Source: Chitinophaga sp. sic0106
GTDB taxonomy: Bacteria; Bacteroidota; Bacteroidia; Chitinophagales; Chitinophagaceae
DNA length: 64,000 bases
Direction: 5' to 3'
Assembly (NCBI RefSeq): GCF_019219075.1
Contig: NZ_JAHUWJ010000001.1
Coordinates: 496,001-560,000, forward strand
A program made the translations under genes and the position numbers. The notes below the pieces were generated by a model. That model had not been told where the DNA came from. It did not search any database and saw only the letters and a program-made list of their open reading frames with translations. This document shows, one piece after another, positions 51,438 to 60,968 of this stretch; position 1 is the first letter of the stretch; every line of letters begins with the position of its first letter.

Positions 51438-52877
51438 TTAGAATTCTGCGTTCTTCGGTGTTCTTGGGAAAGGAATCACGTCCCTGATGTTGGTCATACC
51501 GGAAACAAAGAGTACGAGTCGCTCGAAGCCCAGTCCGAAGCCGGCGTGCGGTGCGGTACCGAAGCGGCGGGTATCCAGGAACCAGCTCAGCTCTTCTACA
51601 GGAACATGCATTTCTTCCATGCGTGCTACCAGTTTGTCGTAGTCTTCTTCACGCTGGCTGCCACCTACGATTTCGCCGATGCCAGGGAAGAGGATATCCA
51701 TTGCTCTTACCGTTTTACCATCGGCGTTCAGCTTCATGTAGAACGATTTGATTTCTTTTGGATAGTCGGTGAGAATAACTGGTTTTTTAAAGTGTTTTTC
51801 TACCAGGTAGCGTTCGTGTTCGCTCTGGAGGTCAGCGCCCCAACCTTCGATCAGGTATTGGAATTTCTTGTTCTTATTAGGTTTGCTGTCTTTCAGGATG
51901 CTGATGGCTTCTGTATAGGTGAGTCGCATAAACTCGTTGTTCACAACGAACTCAAGTTTTTCGATCAGGCCCATTTCAGAACGTTCTGCCTGAGGTTTTG
52001 ATTTCTCTTCTTCTGCGAGGCGGCCGGCGAGGAATTCCAGGTCTTCCCGGTTGTTTTCCAGCGCATAGCTGATCACGGATTTGATGAACTCTTCCGCGAG
52101 GTTCATGTTGTCTTCCAGTTCATAGAAGGCCATTTCAGGTTCGATCATCCAGAACTCAGCCAGGTGGCGGGCGGTGTTGGAATTTTCGGCGCGGAAGGTA
52201 GGTCCGAAAGTATAGATATCACCCAGTGCCATGGCGCCCAGTTCACCTTCCAGCTGACCGGAAACGGTGAGGTTGGTGGAGCGGCCGAAGAAGTCCTCCT
52301 TAAAGTCTATATCGCCACTTTCGGTGCGTGGGGGCTTGTTCATGTCCAGGGTGGTTACACGGAACATTTCACCGGCGCCTTCTGCGTCAGAAGCAGTGAT
52401 GATAGGGGTGTGGAGGTATACGAATCCTTTATCCCGGAAGAACTGATGTACGGCGAATGCGAGTGCGCTGCGGAGGCGGAAGATAGCGCCGAATGTGTTG
52501 GTGCGGAAACGCAGGTGAGCAATTTCACGCAGGTATTCGAGGCTGGGCCTGTTTTTCAGCTGCAAAGGATATTTTTCAGGGTCGCAATCGCCCAGGATGG
52601 TCAGGGAAGCAGCTTTCAGCTCTACCCGCTGGCCTTTACCCAGGGAAGGAATTACTTCCCCTACCGCGCTGATGGAAGCACCGGTAGTGATGCGCTTCAG
52701 CGTAGCAGGATCGGTATTCTCAGTATCTATAACTACTTGGAGATTATTATTGGTAGAGCCATCATTCAAAGCTATAAACTGATTGTTACGGAATGACCGT
52801 ACCCAACCCTTTACTGTAACTTCATAGTTAGCCCAGTCGTCTGCCAGGATCTGCTTAACTTTTACCCTTTGGCTCAT
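51438..52877 (-). CDS. asnS: Asparagine--tRNA ligase
   Basis: 479 residues, class II synthetase. N-terminal OB-fold anticodon-binding domain ([21 protein letters not shown]), then the catalytic core: motif 2 region [20 protein letters not shown], motif 3 [16 protein letters not shown]. The residue pattern AEFWMIEPE and the absence of aspartyl-type insertions favour AsnRS over AspRS. A perfect -7 element precedes the gene by 21 bases. Free-standing, with its own terminator. Confidence 0.97.
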   Translation of the reverse strand: MSQRVKVKQILADDWANYEVTVKGWVRSFRNNQFIALNDGSTNNNLQVVIDTENTDPATLKRITTGASISAVGEVIPSLGKGQRVELKAASLTILGDCDPEKYPLQLKNRPSLEYLREIAHLRFRTNTFGAIFRLRSALAFAVHQFFRDKGFVYLHTPIITASDAEGAGEMFRVTTLDMNKPPRTESGDIDFKEDFFGRSTNLTVSGQLEGELGAMALGDIYTFGPTFRAENSNTARHLAEFWMIEPEMAFYELEDNMNLAEEFIKSVISYALENNREDLEFLAGRLAEEEKSKPQAERSEMGLIEKLEFVVNNEFMRLTYTEAISILKDSKPNKNKKFQYLIEGWGADLQSEHERYLVEKHFKKPVILTDYPKEIKSFYMKLNADGKTVRAMDILFPGIGEIVGGSQREEDYDKLVARMEEMHVPVEELSWFLDTRRFGTAPHAGFGLGFERLVLFVSGMTNIRDVIPFPRTPKNAEF

Positions 52878-52898
52878 AATAAATAAATTTTAGGACTG

Positions 52899-52906
52899 CA
52901 AAAATA
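52899..52906 (-). promoter_or_regulatory. -7 promoter element of asnS
   Basis: TATTTTTG on the minus strand, perfect match, 21 bases before the ATG. No -33 TTG at normal distance. Confidence 0.55.
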
Positions 52907-53057
52907 AGTGGAATTATCCATAGTGCATAGCCCGTTTACCTGCAATTAACGTCGTAAACGCAAGGCTGCTTTTGCCAATGAAATGTTAAAAAAGTACTTA
53001 ATATGGCTGCAATCTAGCGGCAACAAGGAAAGGAGAGGCCAATGAGGGGTAAATTTT

Positions 53058-53089
53058 TTTGGATAATTATGAAAGTTGTTTTAATCTTG
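53058..53089 (+). promoter_or_regulatory. Promoter candidate of rho
   Basis: TTTG at 53058-53061, 20-base spacer, then TAATCTTG at 53082-53089 (one mismatch to TAnnTTTG). Predicts a leader of about 175 bases before the start codon. Confidence 0.5.
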
Positions 53090-53271
53090 CGTTATAATCT
53101 GTCTGATTAAGTCCAAATTACCACCTTCATCAGCAGTTCCTGAACTCAACATTCCCTATCAAATTTAATAATCAAATTAAATTTATTGACTCAAAACAAT
53201 TATTTGTAATTGGTGCGTGTTGGTATGCAGTGGTACCCGCCTCATATGACTTCTAAAATTTGACAATTCCG

Positions 53272-55032
53272 ATGATGTACGACATCTTACAATTGAACGA
53301 CATGCTCGTTCCAGAGCTGCTTGATATAGCAGAGAAGCTGGACGTTACAAACGCAAAAAAACTGAATAAACAAGACCTTATCTACAAGATCCTTGATAAA
53401 CAAGCTGTAATGGCTTCTGCAGATAACCCAGCAAACGGAGAAGAGAAAAAAGCCCGCAAACGCAAACCTGTTAAGAAAGACGAAGAGCACGCCGCTGAAG
53501 AACCTCATCACACTGACGAAAAACCAGCAGCAAAGAAACCAGCAGCAAAAAAAGCCACCACAGGCAAAAGCAAGGATAACGACGATAACTCCGAAACCAC
53601 TCCGAAACCTAAAATCAAAAACTTCGATATAGACCTCGACAGCATTCCTTCTCTCACCTTCGATGACGACGATGATATCATTATCCCATCTTTCACTGAA
53701 GATATGCAGGATGAAGAAGAAGAAGAGGTAAAACCAGTATCTGCACCTGCTGCAAAAAATTCAAGGGTGCAGGAAGAGGAAGAAGAAGAAGAGGAGGAAG
53801 AAGAATTGCAGGATGAAGATGATGATTTCGTGATGCCTGAAGAGCCTGATACCATTGCTCCTGCTGCACAAAAAAATAAATTCAATAACAAAAAAGAGCC
53901 TGCATTCAATATCGAATTTGATGGCGTGATTGTTAGCGAAGGCGTACTGGAAATGATGCCTGATGGTTATGGTTTCCTCCGCTCATCTGATTATAACTAC
54001 CTGAGTTCTCCGGATGATATTTACGTATCTCCGTCTCAAATAAAATTATTCGGTCTCAAAACCGGTGATACCGTGAAAGGTGCGGTGCGCCCTCCGAAAG
54101 AAGGTGAAAAATATTTCGCGCTCCTGAAAGTTGAAACCATCAATGGTAAATCACCTGAAGAAGTACGCGACCGTGTACCATTCGATTATCTCACTCCGCT
54201 GTTTCCTTTCGAAAAACTGCGCCTCACTACCACATCCAATAACTACTCTACCCGTATTATGGATATGTTCACACCAATCGGTAAAGGACAACGTGGTTTG
54301 ATCGTAGCACAACCGAAAGTGGGTAAAACCATGCTGCTGAAAGAAGTAGCCAACGCAATCGCTACCAACCATCCTGAAATTTATCTGATGGTAGTACTGA
54401 TCGACGAACGTCCGGAAGAGGTAACTGATATGGAACGCAGCGTAAAAGCAGAAGTCATCGCTTCTACCTTCGATGAGCCGGCAGAAAAACACGTGAAAGT
54501 TTCCGCTATCGCATTGCAGAAAGCAAAACGCCTGGTAGAATGCGGCCACGATGTAGTGATCCTGCTCGATTCCATCACCCGCCTGGCACGTGCACACAAC
54601 ACCGTAGCACCTGCATCCGGTAAAGTACTGAGTGGTGGTGTGGAAGCTAACGCTATGCAAAAACCTAAACAGTTCTTTGGTGCGGCACGTAAAATCGAAA
54701 ATGGTGGTTCACTCACCATCCTCGCTACCGCATTGATCGATACTGGTTCTAAAATGGATGAGGTAATCTTTGAAGAGTTCAAAGGTACCGGTAACATGGA
54801 GTTACTGCTGGATCGTAAACTGGCTAACAAACGTATCTTCCCTGCTATCGATGTATCAGCCTCCTCTACCCGCCGCGATGACCTGCTGCTGGATAAAGAC
54901 TCTCTCAAACGTATCCATATCCTCCGCAATCACCTGGCAGATATGAATACCGACGAGTCTATGCACTTCATGCTGCAACATATGCGCGGAACCAAGAATA
55001 ACGAAGAGTTCCTGATTTCCATGAATGGATAA
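53272..55032 (+). CDS. rho: Transcription termination factor Rho with acidic insert
   Basis: 586 residues; start at ATG 53272 or the next codon ([20 protein letters not shown] is the conserved start). Hexameric RNA helicase that ends transcription. A SAP-like N-terminal helix domain (1-45), then a disordered insert of about 170 residues (45-215): a Lys-rich half followed by an acidic half with Glu runs up to 10 long. Then the RNA-binding cold-shock domain ([19 protein letters not shown]), Walker [15 protein letters not shown], Walker [18 protein letters not shown] and the Q/R loops. Such inserts occur in Bacteroidota Rho and drive condensates in Bacteroides. Confidence 0.97.
   Translation: MMYDILQLNDMLVPELLDIAEKLDVTNAKKLNKQDLIYKILDKQAVMASADNPANGEEKKARKRKPVKKDEEHAAEEPHHTDEKPAAKKPAAKKATTGKSKDNDDNSETTPKPKIKNFDIDLDSIPSLTFDDDDDIIIPSFTEDMQDEEEEEVKPVSAPAAKNSRVQEEEEEEEEEEELQDEDDDFVMPEEPDTIAPAAQKNKFNNKKEPAFNIEFDGVIVSEGVLEMMPDGYGFLRSSDYNYLSSPDDIYVSPSQIKLFGLKTGDTVKGAVRPPKEGEKYFALLKVETINGKSPEEVRDRVPFDYLTPLFPFEKLRLTTTSNNYSTRIMDMFTPIGKGQRGLIVAQPKVGKTMLLKEVANAIATNHPEIYLMVVLIDERPEEVTDMERSVKAEVIASTFDEPAEKHVKVSAIALQKAKRLVECGHDVVILLDSITRLARAHNTVAPASGKVLSGGVEANAMQKPKQFFGAARKIENGGSLTILATALIDTGSKMDEVIFEEFKGTGNMELLLDRKLANKRIFPAIDVSASSTRRDDLLLDKDSLKRIHILRNHLADMNTDESMHFMLQHMRGTKNNEEFLISMNG
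53713..53812 (+). repeat. GAA/GAG triplet tract inside rho
   Basis: Runs of GAA and GAG codons (53713-53730 and 53775-53806) encode the Glu stretches of the acidic insert. Length changes by slippage would stay in frame if whole triplets move. Confidence 0.75.
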
Positions 55033-55053
55033 GCGGAATTTTTAGAATAAATG

Positions 55054-55087
55054 AAAACGCCAGTGATGCATGTCACTGGCGTTTTTT
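55054..55087 (+). terminator. Terminator of rho
   Basis: 11-bp stem AACGCCAGTGA / TCACTGGCGTT around TGCATG, followed by six T. Confidence 0.92.
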
Positions 55088-55098
55088 ATTTTCCTTCC

Positions 55099-55124
55099 CG
55101 AAGTCCCGAGGGACTTCGTTTTTT
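55099..55124 (+). terminator. Second terminator-like hairpin after rho
   Basis: 8-bp stem CGAAGTCC / GGACTTCG, loop CGAG, followed by six T. Confidence 0.8.
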
Positions 55125-55155
55125 CATCTGCCGAAGGCATAGCATGCAAAAACAA

Positions 55156-55183
55156 AACAGCCGTCTCAAATGAGACGGCTGTT
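55156..55183 (-). terminator. Terminator of the outer membrane barrel gene
   Basis: 12-bp stem AACAGCCGTCTC / GAGACGGCTGTT with loop AAAT; on the minus strand it is followed by TTGTTTTTG. Third hairpin in a row between the convergent genes. Confidence 0.85.
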
Positions 55184-55225
55184 TCTATTACCATAAAATT
55201 TTCACATAAAGTCACTAGGTAACTA

Positions 55226-55831
55226 CTAGAACAACCAGTTAACACCCAGAGCGAACTGTTGAGTGAACTTGAAGTCGAAAGAGCTGGTGTTGGTTTTTAC
55301 GCCAGTTGCTTCAGCTTTATCCTGAGCCCAGGTGTAGTTAATACCACCGAACATACCTTCAACCATGAAGTGTTTAGTTACGAAATAAGAGATACCTGGC
55401 TGAACGTTAACCGCGAAAGCAGTAGTGGTGCCGATTTTAGTATCATCAACTTTGGAATTACCGAAACCGTAAGCAGCATTACCTTCAGCGAAGAATGCGA
55501 ATTTAGAATCACCCAGCATGTGGTAGTTACGAACGAAGATACCAGGAGCGATAGCTAAATTTTTATTTTTAGTACCATCAGCTGCTTTATCAGTGCTGAA
55601 CTGAGTGCCTACAAACACACCCACCATCCAGTTGCTGTTCAGGGCATAACCTACTTTAGGGCTGATACCGAAAGAAGTGCTGGTGGTTTTATCATCAGCG
55701 CCTTTTGTTTTAGTGGAAGAGGTGCTAACTTCGGCAGTACCACCTACCAGGAAATCACCTTTGGAGATTTGCGCGTTTGCTACTTGGGTGCCGAACAGAG
55801 CTGCTGCGGCAATTACAATCAACTTTTTCAT
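55226..55831 (-). CDS. Outer membrane beta-barrel protein
   Basis: 201 residues. Signal peptide MKKLIVIAAAALFGTQVANA, cleavage before QISKGDF. The mature part alternates polar and hydrophobic residues in strand-length stretches with Gly turns and ends in an aromatic (FALGVNWLF), the usual barrel-end signal. Fits the OMP_b-brl family of small eight-strand porin-like proteins with no assigned substrate. Very codon-uniform (GGT, AAA, GCT-rich), suggesting high expression. Own terminator; no clear -7 element. Confidence 0.9.
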   Translation of the reverse strand: MKKLIVIAAAALFGTQVANAQISKGDFLVGGTAEVSTSSTKTKGADDKTTSTSFGISPKVGYALNSNWMVGVFVGTQFSTDKAADGTKNKNLAIAPGIFVRNYHMLGDSKFAFFAEGNAAYGFGNSKVDDTKIGTTTAFAVNVQPGISYFVTKHFMVEGMFGGINYTWAQDKAEATGVKTNTSSFDFKFTQQFALGVNWLF

Positions 55832-56112
55832 CTTTCGTTAATTTAAATATTCATTAAAACTGTGCTTCCTTTCAATTTTGTTTCTACATACCGAGCTTCG
55901 GATCCTGGTCGATTGCAATACAATACTTGTCTGACTATTTGACTTTTTCGTTTCGCGGGTCAAATGTACGGGCAAAAACTATTCAACCAAATTTTTTTGT
56001 TAAGAAATTGTTACGTATCCTTCGCGCACTCGCATTAATTATTAGGGTTGCAAGCGCCCTGTAATGAGCGGAAATATAGATGGAATGGGGTTTTTGACGG
56101 TGTCAACTGGAT

Positions 56113-56868
56113 TTAGTGCTCACCTTGAAGCCGGGTTAATAAATCTTTCTTTCTTCTTTCCGAGATCTCCAAAGTACGGCCACTCTGTAATATTACCCGG
56201 GTGCCATCGCCTGAAAGTCGCGCCACCGCTGATAAACGTACTATTTGGGAATTATTTAACTGATAAAACTTTAACCCGGAAAATAATTCCAGGTAATACC
56301 TGAATGTGCCGGCAGCAGAAAGGGTATCGCCAGTGCGGAGGTAAAAAACTGCCTTGTCATCCGCCAACTCGAAATATTCAATATCTCCCAATAACACCAC
56401 CCACTCCCGGGAATTATTATCCGCAATGATCACCTGCCACTGATGGTTTTGCTGACTGTTGAAATTTTCCATCAGCACCTGGTAACGCTGCGTTGCCTGC
56501 TTGTCTTCCACCCGCCGCACCACTGTATTCACCGCGTGCAATAAACTCTCTTTATCCACCGGTTTCAAAATCAACTCCACCTCGCTCAACCGTATTATCT
56601 GCAAAAACTTTTTTTCAAACGCCGTCACAAAAATCGCTTCAAAACTCACTTCGCCTTGTGTGGCAGTAAGAATGTCAAAACCAGTGCCATCGGGCATTTC
56701 CAGGTCCAGGAATACCAGCTGCGGCTGATGCTCCCTGATCTTGGCAATACCATCTGTGCTATCTGTAGCCATAGCCGCTATTTCGACGAACGGACAATAC
56801 TTTTCCAGCATCAGGGCAATAATGTCCCTGCTGTTGCGCTCATCGTCTATAATAACTGCTTTTACCAT
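56113..56868 (-). CDS. LytTR-type response regulator
   Basis: 251 residues. Receiver about 3-120 (VKAVIIDDERNSRDIIALML; phospho-Asp in VFLDLEMPDGTGFD; Lys in ELILKPVDKESL), then a LytTR DNA-binding domain about 145-248 (WVVLLGDIEYFELADDKAVF, YQLNNSQIVRLSAVARL). Directly downstream of the 7TM-DISM kinase gene (22 bases), its cognate partner. Family members control extracellular or cell-surface functions; target unknown. Confidence 0.95.
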   Translation of the reverse strand: MVKAVIIDDERNSRDIIALMLEKYCPFVEIAAMATDSTDGIAKIREHQPQLVFLDLEMPDGTGFDILTATQGEVSFEAIFVTAFEKKFLQIIRLSEVELILKPVDKESLLHAVNTVVRRVEDKQATQRYQVLMENFNSQQNHQWQVIIADNNSREWVVLLGDIEYFELADDKAVFYLRTGDTLSAAGTFRYYLELFSGLKFYQLNNSQIVRLSAVARLSGDGTRVILQSGRTLEISERRKKDLLTRLQGEH

Positions 56869-56890
56869 ATACTAACGTTAACGATTACAC

Positions 56891-58978
56891 TTAAAGTTGA
56901 GGAATCAGTATCCGGATCATTGTGCCGGAGTTACATTCCTGCTCCAGCGCCTTGTCAATAATCTCAATCTGAATTTCGGTATTGTACATCTTATTCAGCA
57001 AATCCGCCCTGTTCTGGCTGATTTCCATACCGGACGACTGATGATGCTTTGGCAAACTACGCAACTCCCGCGCACGGGTAATACCGATGCCATTGTCTTC
57101 TACAATACACTCCAACATGTCTGATTCGATTTGGGTAAACCGGATGGATAACTTGCCGAGCACCTGTTTGGGATTGGTCATACCGTGCTTCACGGCATTT
57201 TCCACATAGGGCTGCAGTAGCATAGCTGGTATTTCCAACTCCGCAGTAGCGATCTCCGGATCTACCACCACCTCGTATTCCATACGGTTTTCAAAGCGCA
57301 TTCTTTCAAGGCCAAGATAAGTATTCAGATAAGTAATTTCATCTGCCAGAGATATAAAATTTCTACGGGAGAAGTCAAGCGTTTTGCGGATCAGGTACGA
57401 GAAATCTGACAGGTACTTCTGTGCAAATTCAAAATCACGCTGCATTACAAACAACTGTATGGAGTTAAGACAGTTGAATATAAAATGTGGATTTATCTGC
57501 GCGCGGATGGCTTTCAACTCTATCTCCGTGAGTTTTTTAACATACTCTGTTTCCAGCTGGATCTTGCGCTGTTCCTCCAGTTCCTGCTTTTTGCGGAGTA
57601 TTTCGGTGGTCTGTTCTTTCACCAGTTCTTCCAGTTGCTCATTCAGCTTGCGTTGCAGCTCCTTGTTTTTATTCAGTTGTTTGATCAGCATTTCCTGGGT
57701 ACGGGTGCGCTCCATATGCACCAGCTTATTTCGATAACTGAGTCCTGCCAGCACAAAGAAGGCCTGCAGCAGGATGCCGCCGATTAACAACACCGTTGGT
57801 GCAGATAATTCTCCCAGCGCGCCCACTAACCCCAACGGACGTACGTGAATCAGGAATGAGCCCAAACACGCCAGGTACAGGCATACCGAGCCAAACAGGA
57901 AAAATTTCACTAGCGGGTGATGCTGTGATCTTCTTGCCAATGCAATAAAAATCGCCAGTAAAGGTACCAGGGTGCCAAAGTATACATAGCCATATATAAT
58001 AGTTGGGAGATGATATTGCTCCATGGCTATCAGGTATATGCAGATGATTATTAGTCCGCCCACTACGGCGGCCACCCAGGTGAAAATCCTTTCCATAAAG
58101 GGATAGCGCTCCTTCAGGTTGAGAAAAGCGTTGCCAAAAAGGAGGTACATCAGGTAAAAGCAAAACAGCAATCCCGGAATATCCCAGTAGTATTTCAACA
58201 TGGGCCAGCGGTGGAAAAACGACAGTTGATAAGGCTTGCTTTCCAGGCGCAGTGCGAAAAAGAGAATCAGGCCCAGTACATAAATCGCAAAGTAGAGGTA
58301 GGATCTGTCGGGCAACTGTATATAGTTAATCAGCGAAATACCGAGTATGACCAGCAGCATGCCCAGCAAAACGAGTATCACCACGGATTCGCGGCGGTAG
58401 CCTTCTACCTGTGTACTCTGAAACGTCACAAATGCCGCGGAGTTATACAGGGTGGGTACGAAAGGGTTTTCGTTGAAAGATTTATTGATGATATGGAGGT
58501 AAAAGGTGCGGGTATCGTGGGGCGGAATATCAGCCACGAATCCGTAGTTATTCCAGCGTTCCACGCCACCGCGGTCCAGCATCAGCCCTGTTTGCATCAG
58601 GAGGCCGGGCATCTTTCCGGGGGCTTGCTGGTACCAATACATGAAATCATGCCATCCGGTAAACAGCAGCCAGGAAGCGTTGGTATTGCCGGGATTTTTG
58701 ATATTGATTTTAAGCCAGCAGTTATTAGGCTTGCTGTTGTTACGTGGTGCGGCATGAAACAGTTGGTTGTTGGTATAAAACGGCAGCTGCGGCACTGCGT
58801 CTATACTGAGGTTGCCAGTGGCGTCTTCAAGGGAGCCAATGTAGGGACGCAGATCTATGGCAACAGGCGCCGCGGAGGGCTCTATTGTTAAGGTATCGGG
58901 CAGTGCGCTCCGGTTCGTGGCAAAGGTGATAGCCGCTGTGCAACAGCACAGGAACATTAATAACAGAATGCGCTTCAC
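56891..58978 (-). CDS. 7TM-DISM sensor histidine kinase (LytS-type core)
   Basis: 695 residues. GTG start at 58978, chosen because it gives a proper signal peptide (MKRILLLMFLCCCTAAITFA). N-terminal 7TMR-DISMED2 beta domain (about 30-185), seven membrane helices (about 190-410), a coiled coil (about 415-470), then the His_kinase module with AIRAQINPHFIFNCLNSIQL (phospho-His) and an ATPase domain (LLQPYVENAVKHGM, DNGIGITRARELR). The DISMED2 domain is thought to bind carbohydrate or related ligands. Operon with the LytTR regulator. Confidence 0.94.
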   Translation of the reverse strand: MKRILLLMFLCCCTAAITFATNRSALPDTLTIEPSAAPVAIDLRPYIGSLEDATGNLSIDAVPQLPFYTNNQLFHAAPRNNSKPNNCWLKINIKNPGNTNASWLLFTGWHDFMYWYQQAPGKMPGLLMQTGLMLDRGGVERWNNYGFVADIPPHDTRTFYLHIINKSFNENPFVPTLYNSAAFVTFQSTQVEGYRRESVVILVLLGMLLVILGISLINYIQLPDRSYLYFAIYVLGLILFFALRLESKPYQLSFFHRWPMLKYYWDIPGLLFCFYLMYLLFGNAFLNLKERYPFMERIFTWVAAVVGGLIIICIYLIAMEQYHLPTIIYGYVYFGTLVPLLAIFIALARRSQHHPLVKFFLFGSVCLYLACLGSFLIHVRPLGLVGALGELSAPTVLLIGGILLQAFFVLAGLSYRNKLVHMERTRTQEMLIKQLNKNKELQRKLNEQLEELVKEQTTEILRKKQELEEQRKIQLETEYVKKLTEIELKAIRAQINPHFIFNCLNSIQLFVMQRDFEFAQKYLSDFSYLIRKTLDFSRRNFISLADEITYLNTYLGLERMRFENRMEYEVVVDPEIATAELEIPAMLLQPYVENAVKHGMTNPKQVLGKLSIRFTQIESDMLECIVEDNGIGITRARELRSLPKHHQSSGMEISQNRADLLNKMYNTEIQIEIIDKALEQECNSGTMIRILIPQL

Positions 58979-58996
58979 AAATAGCGAATAAATTAT

Positions 58997-59227
58997 CTAA
59001 AATAATTGGTCGATGGCGTTGGCCAGTTGCCGGTCTTTTTCAGTGACGATATCACCGGCATCGTGTGTACACAGATAGATTTCCACCTTGTTATACACAT
59101 TTGTCCAGTAGGGGTGGTGGTCCATCTTCTCGGCCGTTAGTGCTACTTTCGTCATAAAGGCAAAAGCTTCCCGGAAATCCTTAAATGTAAAGCTCCGGAA
59201 TAACTGATTGTTTTTTTCTTCCCACAT
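58997..59227 (-). CDS. Pterin-4a-carbinolamine dehydratase
   Basis: 76 residues, on the short side of the family (~90-100). Regenerates the pterin cofactor of aromatic amino acid hydroxylases. Motif [20 protein letters not shown] with the catalytic His pair, then [20 protein letters not shown]. No phenylalanine hydroxylase gene is in the window. It follows the IPExxxVDY gene by 68 bases on the same strand and precedes the kinase gene by 18 bases. Confidence 0.95.
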   Translation of the reverse strand: MWEEKNNQLFRSFTFKDFREAFAFMTKVALTAEKMDHHPYWTNVYNKVEIYLCTHDAGDIVTEKDRQLANAIDQLF

Positions 59228-59295
59228 ATGCGGAAATGTTTTACCGTAGGGCTTTCTACGTGGACTGGTTAAGATTATTATCGGTTATGTCCTGT

Positions 59296-59739
59296 CTAAA
59301 AAATGAGGTTCATCTTATTCCTGATCTCTCGTATATCAAGTAAAGATACTAATTGTACCTGCGGTACGTGCCTTAATTCTTCCACAATTTTTTTCACATC
59401 TTCCGCCTTGTAGTAGTCGCCTTTAATCATCCAGAGGAAATGGATCTGTTTGAGCTCGGGCAACAGGAATTCGGCCTGGCAGTGGTTGTTGTAGCAATAG
59501 TGAACCACGGCATTGGTAGGCTCGTGAAAATCCAGCACGGGGAAGTGGTAGGACCTGTTTTTTTTAGTCAGGGTAATTTCCAGGGAGTTGTTGACCCTGA
59601 AGTTGGTATGCAGATGACGGTTGATCTGCCAGCAGAGCTGGTAATCCCGGGCAGAGGAGGCAATACCAATCAAATGGGAACTATCGAAAAAGTCCTCCAC
59701 CAGTTGATCCTGATCCAGCTTCAGTTTAAGTATCGTCAT
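59296..59739 (-). CDS. IPExxxVDY family protein
   Basis: 147 residues, soluble. Features of this small Bacteroidota family: a beta-rich start (LKLKLDQDQLVEDFFDSSHL), the YQLCWQINRHLHTNF phrase, and aromatic-rich strands (YHFPVLDFHEPTN). Function unknown; in other genomes it often lies near pyk. Recognition is from memory of the family pattern, so moderate confidence on the name, high on it being a gene. Followed by the pterin dehydratase gene. Confidence 0.75.
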   Translation of the reverse strand: MTILKLKLDQDQLVEDFFDSSHLIGIASSARDYQLCWQINRHLHTNFRVNNSLEITLTKKNRSYHFPVLDFHEPTNAVVHYCYNNHCQAEFLLPELKQIHFLWMIKGDYYKAEDVKKIVEELRHVPQVQLVSLLDIREIRNKMNLIF

Positions 59740-59838
59740 AATTAAAGATAATGGGGAAAATTATGCAATGTTGCAATCGGGGTATTATTTTTTGATTTTT
59801 TCATACCGGAAGCGGGTGGGGCGCCCGCTTCCGGTGGT

Positions 59839-60036
59839 TTATGGCTGTTGATCTTCTTTTCTTTTATTGCGCAGGAGGGTCCTTTTGGGCTCCGGCACCT
59901 GGTCGTAGTTGTAGGGGCAGTGTTTACAGCCATTGCCGCAACAGTGGCCACGGTCGAGGTGAAACTTTGCTGTAAACACCATATAGCCCTGTTCGTTATA
60001 ATAGAAATCAACCTTTTCTATCAGCGATTTCTTCAT
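59839..60036 (-). CDS. DUF5522 Cys-rich small protein
   Basis: 65 residues. DYYNEQGYMVFTAKF-type start, then a compact Cys motif GHCCGNGCKHCPYNYD (C32, C33, C37, C40 region) and a basic tail. The CCGNGCxHCPY motif is the DUF5522 hallmark and looks like a zinc- or iron-binding knuckle. Its first 29 bases overlap the 3' end of trmB; no later start is available before the motif, so the overlap is accepted. Function unknown. Confidence 0.82.
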   Translation of the reverse strand: MKKSLIEKVDFYYNEQGYMVFTAKFHLDRGHCCGNGCKHCPYNYDQVPEPKRTLLRNKRKEDQQP

Positions 60037-60715
60037 CAGTTGCTAATTTAATATTACGCCAGTCCAGCGGAGCTTCCGGCAGCTGGAATTTGAGGAAGCG
60101 GATGGTGCGGCCGTCGGCCAGGTGCGACCTTTCATAATGTGTCTGGATTTGCAGGAGTGCTGGCACTGGCTGCAGCGCATATACGTCGGAGATGTTCTCG
60201 ATTAATTTACATCCTGCCTGCTGTATTACCTCTTTGGTAAACTCATAGAGTTCTTCCGAATCAGTTTTCAGGTTGATGGTAGCGCCTGGGGCGAGCAGGG
60301 GCTGATATAAGGCCAGAAATTTCGGGTGGGTCAGGCGCTTTTTGGATTTCGACTGACGCAGGAACGGATCAGGAAAGGTGATCCATATTTCGCCTATTTC
60401 GCCGGGGGCAAAATAGTTGTTTAGTTTATCGATTTGGGTGCGCAGAAATGCCGCATTGGTCAGTTTCTCATCCAGGGCGGTTTTGGCGCCTCTCCAGATG
60501 CGGTTACCTTTCAGGTCCACTCCCATAATATTCCTTTCCGGGAACAGCCGGGCCAGTCCTACGGTATAGTCACCTTTACCACAGGCCAGTTCTAATGTTA
60601 CCGGATTGTTGTTATGAAAGAATTCATGCCATTTTCCCTGCATCCCTTCGGGATAGATCAATACATTAGGAAAAGTTTCTATTTCAGCGAAGCGTTCTAA
60701 TTTTTTTTGTCCCAT
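60008..60715 (-). CDS. trmB: tRNA (guanine-N7)-methyltransferase
   Basis: Methylates G46 in the variable loop of tRNA using S-adenosylmethionine. 235 residues from ATG 60715; six codons upstream another in-frame ATG is blocked by the -7 element position. SAM-binding LELACGKGDYTVGLARLFP, then GVDLKGNRIWRGAK, WITFPDPFLRQSKSKKRLTH (conserved PDPW-like motif as PDPF) and TDSEELYEFTKEV. It lies just downstream of the tRNA-like gene but has its own promoter element. Confidence 0.95.
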   Translation of the reverse strand: MGQKKLERFAEIETFPNVLIYPEGMQGKWHEFFHNNNPVTLELACGKGDYTVGLARLFPERNIMGVDLKGNRIWRGAKTALDEKLTNAAFLRTQIDKLNNYFAPGEIGEIWITFPDPFLRQSKSKKRLTHPKFLALYQPLLAPGATINLKTDSEELYEFTKEVIQQAGCKLIENISDVYALQPVPALLQIQTHYERSHLADGRTIRFLKFQLPEAPLDWRNIKLATDEEIADRKG

Positions 60716-60722
60716 TTGGGCG

Positions 60723-60730
60723 CAAAAATA
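60723..60730 (-). promoter_or_regulatory. -7 promoter element of trmB
   Basis: TATTTTTG on the minus strand, perfect match, exactly 7 bases before the ATG; near-leaderless mRNA predicted. Confidence 0.6.
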
Positions 60731-60922
60731 CATATTTGGTTGGTCACGTACAAAGCTGAGGCCCGGATTAGGAAAGGGGCGGCCTTATTCCGGCAGTTTT
60801 TTCACGTCTATGTAGCATGGAATGGGAAAGTGAGGCGGCGGTTGGTTGTTTTTGTTACGGGAGATGTTAGCGCCGCGGGCTTAAATATCTCCCGAAAAGA
60901 AAAATAGGAGGGGGATAAAAGC

Positions 60923-60951
60923 AAAAAAGCCCGTGAGCATAACCCACGGAC
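60923..60951 (-). terminator. Terminator of the tRNA-like gene
   Basis: Minus strand: GTCCGTG / CACGGGC stem (one T-G pair), 9-base loop, then TTTTTT. It begins 17 bases after the 3' end of the tRNA-like fold and ends about 190 bases before the trmB promoter's upstream side, so it closes an independent short transcript. Confidence 0.85.
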
Positions 60952-60968
60952 TCTTTAAACCAATTCAG

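Larger units (their letters stand above)
52878..53271. other. Divergent asnS-rho promoter region
   Basis: 394 bases without a gene. Contains the asnS -7 element (52899-52906, minus) and a rho promoter candidate at 53058-53089. The rest, about 53100-53270, would be a long rho leader; rho leaders are often regulatory in bacteria but I see no clear structure here. Confidence 0.5.
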
